NCBI GenBank assembly: GCA_963800975.1
Contig: CAWDDB010000013.1
Location: 62,001 to 126,000, forward strand
DNA from: JALYGY01 sp963800975
GTDB taxonomy: Bacteria; Actinomycetota; Rubrobacteria; Rubrobacterales; Rubrobacteraceae
DNA: 64,000 nucleotides
Reading direction: 5' to 3'
Positions within the stretch are counted from its first letter, which is position 1; each line of letters opens with the position of its first letter. Shown one piece after another: positions 59,570 through 64,000 of the stretch. The position numbers were made by a program, and so were the translations under genes. The notes under the pieces are model-generated. The model saw only the letters and a list, made by a program, of their open reading frames with translations, was not told the DNA's origin and did not search any database.

Positions 59570-60328
59570 TCAAAGACGGCCGTAGTAGACCTCGGTGTCG
59601 TATTCGACGGTGACCTTGCCGCCTATCTGATGCTCGTCGAAGATTCTCTGGGCCTGCAGGAGCATCTCTTCCGCGCCAGGCTCACCGCGCGCGGGGACGT
59701 AGGAGACCGAGAGCAGCCTCCCATGCAGGCCGTCGAGGTCGAGCACCTGCTCGTTGTCGAAGGTCGCCCTCTCGAAGGAGCCCGGACCGAAGAGGGACTG
59801 CGCCATCTCGGCGTCCTGGCGCCAGATCTCGATCTCCCCGCGATCCGTCCTGTACTCGTGGAGCAACCGCTCGTAGGCTTCTAGGAACGGCGTCGCGTCC
59901 TTGCGGCGCAGGTTCCAGACGAGGGCCGCCCAGCCTCCAGGTCCGAGGACGCGCGCGAACTCGAGGCGAGACCGCCCGGCGTCGAACCAGTGGAACGCCT
60001 GTCCGGCGACGACGAAACCGGCGGCGTCGTCGGGGAGGCCGGTTGCCTCGGCCGTCCCGGCGACGCTCGTGAAGCGCGGCTGGTCGCGCAGGAGGTCTTC
60101 GGCGGCTGCCCGCATCTCCGGGTTGGGCTCGACGCCGAAGACGCGGTTGCCGTTCTCGAGGAAGAGCCTGCTCAGGATGCCGGTTCCCGAACCCACGTCG
60201 GCGACGACGGAGTCGCCCGTGAGGCCGCATTCCGTGCGGAGCAGATCCAGGACCGCCCGCGGGTAGGAGGGCCGGTACCTCACGTAGTTATCTACCCTGC
60301 CGGTGAAGCGGCGCGTGTGGTCGGTCAT
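59570..60328 (-). CDS. Class I SAM-dependent methyltransferase
   Basis: 252 residues. Motif I is VADVGSGTGILSRLFLENG, motif II acid in VFGVEPNPEMRAAAE, then GTAEATGLPDDAAGFVVAGQ and AFHWFDAGRSRLEFARVL. This is the group of methyltransferases near trans-aconitate or ubiquinone/menaquinone-type enzymes, with an N-terminal RFTGRVDNYVRYRPSYP signature common to uncharacterised members. The substrate is unknown. ATG 60328 has no clear ribosome site. It is converging with the gamma-CA operon and 67 bases downstream of the gdh stop. Confidence 0.83.
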   Translation of the reverse strand: MTDHTRRFTGRVDNYVRYRPSYPRAVLDLLRTECGLTGDSVVADVGSGTGILSRLFLENGNRVFGVEPNPEMRAAAEDLLRDQPRFTSVAGTAEATGLPDDAAGFVVAGQAFHWFDAGRSRLEFARVLGPGGWAALVWNLRRKDATPFLEAYERLLHEYRTDRGEIEIWRQDAEMAQSLFGPGSFERATFDNEQVLDLDGLHGRLLSVSYVPARGEPGAEEMLLQAQRIFDEHQIGGKVTVEYDTEVYYGRL

Positions 60329-60395
60329 CGGTCTTCGAGAGCGCCACGGTCGACGAGGTCTTTACCTCGTTTCTGCAACGTGATCGCCTCCTCGA

Positions 60396-63300
60396 CTACC
60401 TCGCGGGTGCTTGCTCTTCCGCCGGTGCGGCGGACGCTATGAGGTTCCGGATCTCGCGCAGCGCCACCGAGAGCGTGGCCAGACCGAAGGCGCCGCTGGA
60501 GTTTATGTCGGTGAGCACCTGCAGGGTGCGGTCCACCTGGGTGCGGTTTCTATCCATCCAGGCGTCGATGCGTTCCCCGGCTGGCAGCTCCGCGTCGGTG
60601 CCTCGCACTATCTCGGCGGTAAGCTCGGCCTGCTGACCGTAGAGGTCGTCACGCAGCGCCGCCCTGGCGAGCGCCTGCCAGCGGTTCTCGCGCGGGAGCG
60701 CTTCGACGTGGCCGCGCAGCCAGTGCAGCCTCAGCCGGTCGCCAAGGGCGAAGTAGACGGCCGCCACCTCTTGCATTGGCTCCTCCGTGGCCGAGGCGAT
60801 GTCTACTATGTCGAGCTCCGAGAACATCGCGCCGAGGAGCGCCACGCGCTTCGCCACCTCGGGCGGGACGTTGGCCTCGTCGAGCTGCGCGGCGGCGCGG
60901 TCCACGATCTCCCTGTCGCCATCGAGCAGGAACTCGGGGAGGCGCCTGGTGAGCTCGGAGAGACCCTCCGAGAAGTGCGAGACCGTATCGGAGATGTCGA
61001 GCGGGGGCCGGCGGCTGTGCAGGAACCAGCGGGTGGCGCGCTCGACCAGCCTGCGCCAGTCCAGGAGCATCCTCGTCTGGGTCTGGGCGTCGATGACGTT
61101 GTCCAGGGACTCCACGTCGTCCCAGAGCGAGCGCATGTCGAAGACCTCGCAGGCCGCGGTGTAGGCCCGGGCGATCTCCGCGGGTTCGGCCCCCGTCTCC
61201 TCTCCCAGTCGGAACGCGAAGGAGGGGCCGCCGCGGTTGACCAGGTCGTTCACCACGCTCGTGGCCGTGATCTCGCGCCGCAGCCGGTGCTCACGCATCT
61301 GCTCGCCGAAGCGCTCGCGCAGGGGCGAGGGGAAGTAGCGCTCCAGCTCGTCCGCGAGGTAAGGGTCCTCCGGGAGTTCGGAGGCGAGGAGCCGCCTGTA
61401 GAGCGTGATCTTGGTGTACGAGAGCAGGATGGAGAACTCGGGGGCGGTCAGGCCCTTGCCCTGCGACTTGCGCTCGGCCAGGACCTCGTTGCTCGGGAGG
61501 AACTCCAGCTCGCGGTTGAGGCTCCCGGCCTGCTCCAGCGCCGCGATGTAGCGGACGTGCACGTCGATCATGGCGTGGGCGAGGGCGAGGGCGTTGCTTA
61601 CGGCCCGCGTCTGCTCGTAGTTGTCGTGCAGGACGAGCTGGCTCACCTCCTCCGTCATCTCGACCAGGAGCTCGTTACGCTGCTTTTCTGTCATGTCGCC
61701 GTTCTCGACGACCGAGTCGAGCAGGATCTTGATGTTCACCTCGTGGTCCGAGCAGTCCACGCCGGCCGAGTTGTCTATGGCGTCCATGTAGATGCGGCCG
61801 CCGCCCAGCGCGTACTCGACGCGTCCCCGCTGGGTTAAGCCGAGGTTCCCGCCCTCGCCCACGACGCGGCACCCGAGCTCCTCGCCGTCCACCCTCACGG
61901 CGTCGTTCGCCCGGTCCCCGACCTCGGCGTCGGTCTCGTCGGAGGCCTTTACGTAGGTCCCGATGCCGCCGTTGAACAGCAGGTCGACTTTGGTCTTGAG
62001 GAGCGCCCGGATCACCTCGTTGGGGGTCAGCGTCTCGTCCTCGACGCCGAGCAGCTCCCTCGCCTCGGGGGAGAGGGGGATGGACTTGGCCGAGCGCGCG
62101 TACACGCCGCCGCCCTCGGAGATCAGGGACTCGTCGTACTCCGACCACGACGAGCGCGGCAGCTCGAAGAGCCGCTCGCGCTCCTCGAAGCTCGTCTCGG
62201 GGTCGGGATCCGGGTCGAGGAAGATGTGGAGGTGGTTGAACGCGCCCTGGAGCCTGATGTGGCGGCTGAGGAGCATGCCGTTGCCGAAGACGTCCCCGGA
62301 CATGTCCCCGATGCCGGCGACCGTGAAGTCCTCGTTCTGCACGTCGACGCCGAGCTCGCGGAAGTGGCGCTTGACCGACTCCCACGCGCCCTTCGCCGTT
62401 ATCGCCATCTCCTTGTGGTCGTACCCGGCCGAGCCGCCCGAGGCGAAGGCGTCGCCGAGCCAGAAGCCGTACTCGGCTGAGATGCCGTTGGCGAGGTCCG
62501 AGAAAGTGGCCGTGCCCTTGTCCGCGGCGACCACCAGGTAGGGGTCGTCCTCGTCGTAGCGCACCACGTCGGGTGGCGGCTCGACGCCGCCGCCCACGCG
62601 GTTGTCTGTCAGGTCGAGCATGCCGCGGACGAGGGTCTTGTAGCAGAACACGACCTCCTGCATGAGGGCCTCGCGGCCGCCCTCCGCGGGGGGACGCTTC
62701 ACGACGAAACCGCCCTTCGCGCCGACGGGCACGATCACGGCGTTCTTCACCATCTGGGCCTTCATGAGGCCGAGGACCTCGGTTCGGAAGTCCTCGCGCC
62801 TGTCGGACCATCTGATGCCGCCGCGCGCCACCTCGCCGCCCCTGAGGTGGACGCCCTCGGCCCGCGGGGAGTAGACGAAGATCTCGAACCTGGGGCGGGG
62901 CTGCGGCAGCACGAGGATCTCGCTCGGATCGAACTTGAAAGATAGGTAGGGCTTGTTCTCGCCCTCCCGGGTCCTCTGGTAGAAGTTGGTGCGCACCGTG
63001 CACAGGGTGACGTTCAGGAAGTTCCTGAGGATGCGGTCCTCGTCCAGGCTCTCGATCTCTTCGAGCGCGTCCTCGATCTCGCCTCTCAGGCGCTCCGTCT
63101 CTTTCTCCGCCCCGGACGACCGCTCGGGGTCGAAGCGGGCCTCGAAGAGTTGCACGAGCAGCCCGGCGATGCGCGAGTTCGAGAAAAGGGCGTCCTCCAT
63201 GTAGTCCTGCGAGAACGTGGTTCCCGCCTGGCGCAGGTACTTGCAGTAGGCCCTGAGGATCGTGATCTGGCGCCAGGTCAGGCGCGCGCGCAACACGAGA

Positions 63301-64000
63301 CGGTTGAAGCCATCGTTCTCCACCGTCCCGCGCCAGGCGCGGGCGAAGGCGTCCTGGAAGATCTCCCGCACCTCGCCAGTCTGCAGCTCTCCCTCCGCCT
63401 CGTGCAGGAGGCCGAAGTCGTACACCCAGACCGGGGGGGAGCCGGTCGGCTCGATCCTGTGGGGGCGCTCGTCGACGACCTCGACGCCCATGTCCTCGAG
63501 CAGGGGCAGGATGTCCGAGAGCGAGATCTGCTCCCCCAGCCTGAAGAGCTTGAACCCGAGAAAGTTGTCCGGCTCCTCGAGCGGGTGGTAGAGGCTCATC
63601 TCTATGTCGTCCTCGGAGCCGAGGTCCTCGATCTTGTCGATATCGGAGACCGCGGTGCGGGCGAGGAAGCCGTCGCGGTAGCCCGGCGGGAAGGCGTCCT
63701 CGTACTTGCGGTAGAGCTCGGTTCCCCGCTCCTCCCCGAAATGCTCGATCAGGGCGTCGTAGAGGTTATCCGTCCACGAGCGGGTCGCCTCGGCGACGCG
63801 CTCCTCGATCTCGTTGGGGTCGTACTCAGGGATATCGCCAGGCGTCACGTAGATGATGAAGTGGAGGCGGGCTAGCACGGACTCGGAGAGCCTGACGTTG
63901 AACTCGGTGTTGTTGCCGCCGAGGGCGCGCTGCAAGATGCGCTGCATCCTCTCCCGGATCACCGTGTTGTAGCGGTCTCGCGGCACGAAGACCAGGCAGG
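60396..64000 (-). CDS. gdhB: NAD-specific glutamate dehydrogenase, large type (5' end outside window)
   Basis: Large (about 180 kDa) NAD-GDH that oxidises glutamate to 2-oxoglutarate and ammonia. About 1200 C-terminal residues are visible, and the frame is still open at the window edge (LVFVPRDRYNTVIRERMQ), so the real N-terminus lies beyond 64000; the family is about 1600. The catalytic region contains EVARGGIRWSDRREDFRTEV, VPVGAKGGFVVKRPP and a dinucleotide-binding DMSGDVFGNGMLLSRHIRLQ. A C-terminal helical domain follows. 2-oxoglutarate made here would feed the SucAB/LpdA complex. Symbol by family usage only. Confidence 0.92.
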   Translation of the reverse strand, partial: CLVFVPRDRYNTVIRERMQRILQRALGGNNTEFNVRLSESVLARLHFIIYVTPGDIPEYDPNEIEERVAEATRSWTDNLYDALIEHFGEERGTELYRKYEDAFPPGYRDGFLARTAVSDIDKIEDLGSEDDIEMSLYHPLEEPDNFLGFKLFRLGEQISLSDILPLLEDMGVEVVDERPHRIEPTGSPPVWVYDFGLLHEAEGELQTGEVREIFQDAFARAWRGTVENDGFNRLVLRARLTWRQITILRAYCKYLRQAGTTFSQDYMEDALFSNSRIAGLLVQLFEARFDPERSSGAEKETERLRGEIEDALEEIESLDEDRILRNFLNVTLCTVRTNFYQRTREGENKPYLSFKFDPSEILVLPQPRPRFEIFVYSPRAEGVHLRGGEVARGGIRWSDRREDFRTEVLGLMKAQMVKNAVIVPVGAKGGFVVKRPPAEGGREALMQEVVFCYKTLVRGMLDLTDNRVGGGVEPPPDVVRYDEDDPYLVVAADKGTATFSDLANGISAEYGFWLGDAFASGGSAGYDHKEMAITAKGAWESVKRHFRELGVDVQNEDFTVAGIGDMSGDVFGNGMLLSRHIRLQGAFNHLHIFLDPDPDPETSFEERERLFELPRSSWSEYDESLISEGGGVYARSAKSIPLSPEARELLGVEDETLTPNEVIRALLKTKVDLLFNGGIGTYVKASDETDAEVGDRANDAVRVDGEELGCRVVGEGGNLGLTQRGRVEYALGGGRIYMDAIDNSAGVDCSDHEVNIKILLDSVVENGDMTEKQRNELLVEMTEEVSQLVLHDNYEQTRAVSNALALAHAMIDVHVRYIAALEQAGSLNRELEFLPSNEVLAERKSQGKGLTAPEFSILLSYTKITLYRRLLASELPEDPYLADELERYFPSPLRERFGEQMREHRLRREITATSVVNDLVNRGGPSFAFRLGEETGAEPAEIARAYTAACEVFDMRSLWDDVESLDNVIDAQTQTRMLLDWRRLVERATRWFLHSRRPPLDISDTVSHFSEGLSELTRRLPEFLLDGDREIVDRAAAQLDEANVPPEVAKRVALLGAMFSELDIVDIASATEEPMQEVAAVYFALGDRLRLHWLRGHVEALPRENRWQALARAALRDDLYGQQAELTAEIVRGTDAELPAGERIDAWMDRNRTQVDRTLQVLTDINSSGAFGLATLSVALREIRNLIASAAPAEEQAPAR

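Overview
The window is about two-thirds G+C, densely coded on both strands, and has no rRNA, tRNA, transposase or phage gene that I can recognise. GTG and TTG starts are common and Shine-Dalgarno motifs of the GGAGG type are frequent. The content points to a free-living, aerobic, high-GC Gram-positive of the Actinomycetota: a large NAD-glutamate dehydrogenase, a BTAD/NB-ARC/LuxR regulator, class I aldolase, an LPxTG/sortase locus, VIT1-like and CSLREA proteins. My best guess is Rubrobacter or a close relative. That genus call is recognition and inference, not a database result.

Layout. 0-7.6 kb: end of a methyltransferase gene, formamidopyrimidine-DNA glycosylase, dihydrolipoyl dehydrogenase, a CPBP protease and LuxR regulator on the minus strand, then lipoate synthesis (lipA, a nitronate monooxygenase-like gene, lipB). 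7.6-17.7 kb: two MFS transporters, a large hybrid histidine kinase, an ion channel, a secreted M28 peptidase and a VIT1/CCC1-family protein. 18-28 kb: a small secreted Cys-pair protein, a Pat-like acetyltransferase, MscS channel, ECF sigma/anti-sigma pair, STAS protein, then a cell-surface block of three LPxTG proteins, a sortase and a membrane-anchored hydrolase. 28-36 kb: class I aldolase, a DUF255 thioredoxin-fold protein, acetamidase, MBL hydrolase, VOC protein and a trans-sulfuration PLP enzyme. 36-44 kb: TPR protein, 2-oxoglutarate dehydrogenase E1 and E2, OsmC, orphan FitA-like antitoxin, MeaB GTPase and a BtuF-like protein. 44-52 kb: three tandem CSLREA parallel beta-helix proteins behind a 1090-residue regulator. 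52-64 kb: GNAT, F420-type protein, acyl-CoA synthetase, DHA2 exporter, a tightly overlapping thiolase/methyltransferase/hydrolase/gamma-carbonic-anhydrase operon, a methyltransferase and most of NAD-glutamate dehydrogenase.

How genes fit together. E1 (sucA), E2 (sucB) and E3 (lpdA) of 2-oxoglutarate dehydrogenase, with lipA and lipB that lipoylate E2, are all here but spread over two loci. The sortase at 26.6 kb lies directly downstream of three proteins with the C-terminal signal it would cleave. One of these shares a new-looking small domain with the secreted protein at 18.0 kb.

Two further features stand out. First, a family of hairpin repeats (GTGCTGA-AAGCG units of roughly 40 bp) occurs at three loci, each directly before a plus-strand gene. 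Second, at least four genes between 16.8 and 31.6 kb are broken by single-base indels. In most of these, changing one base of a two-base run restores a textbook protein. This looks more like sequence error than decay.
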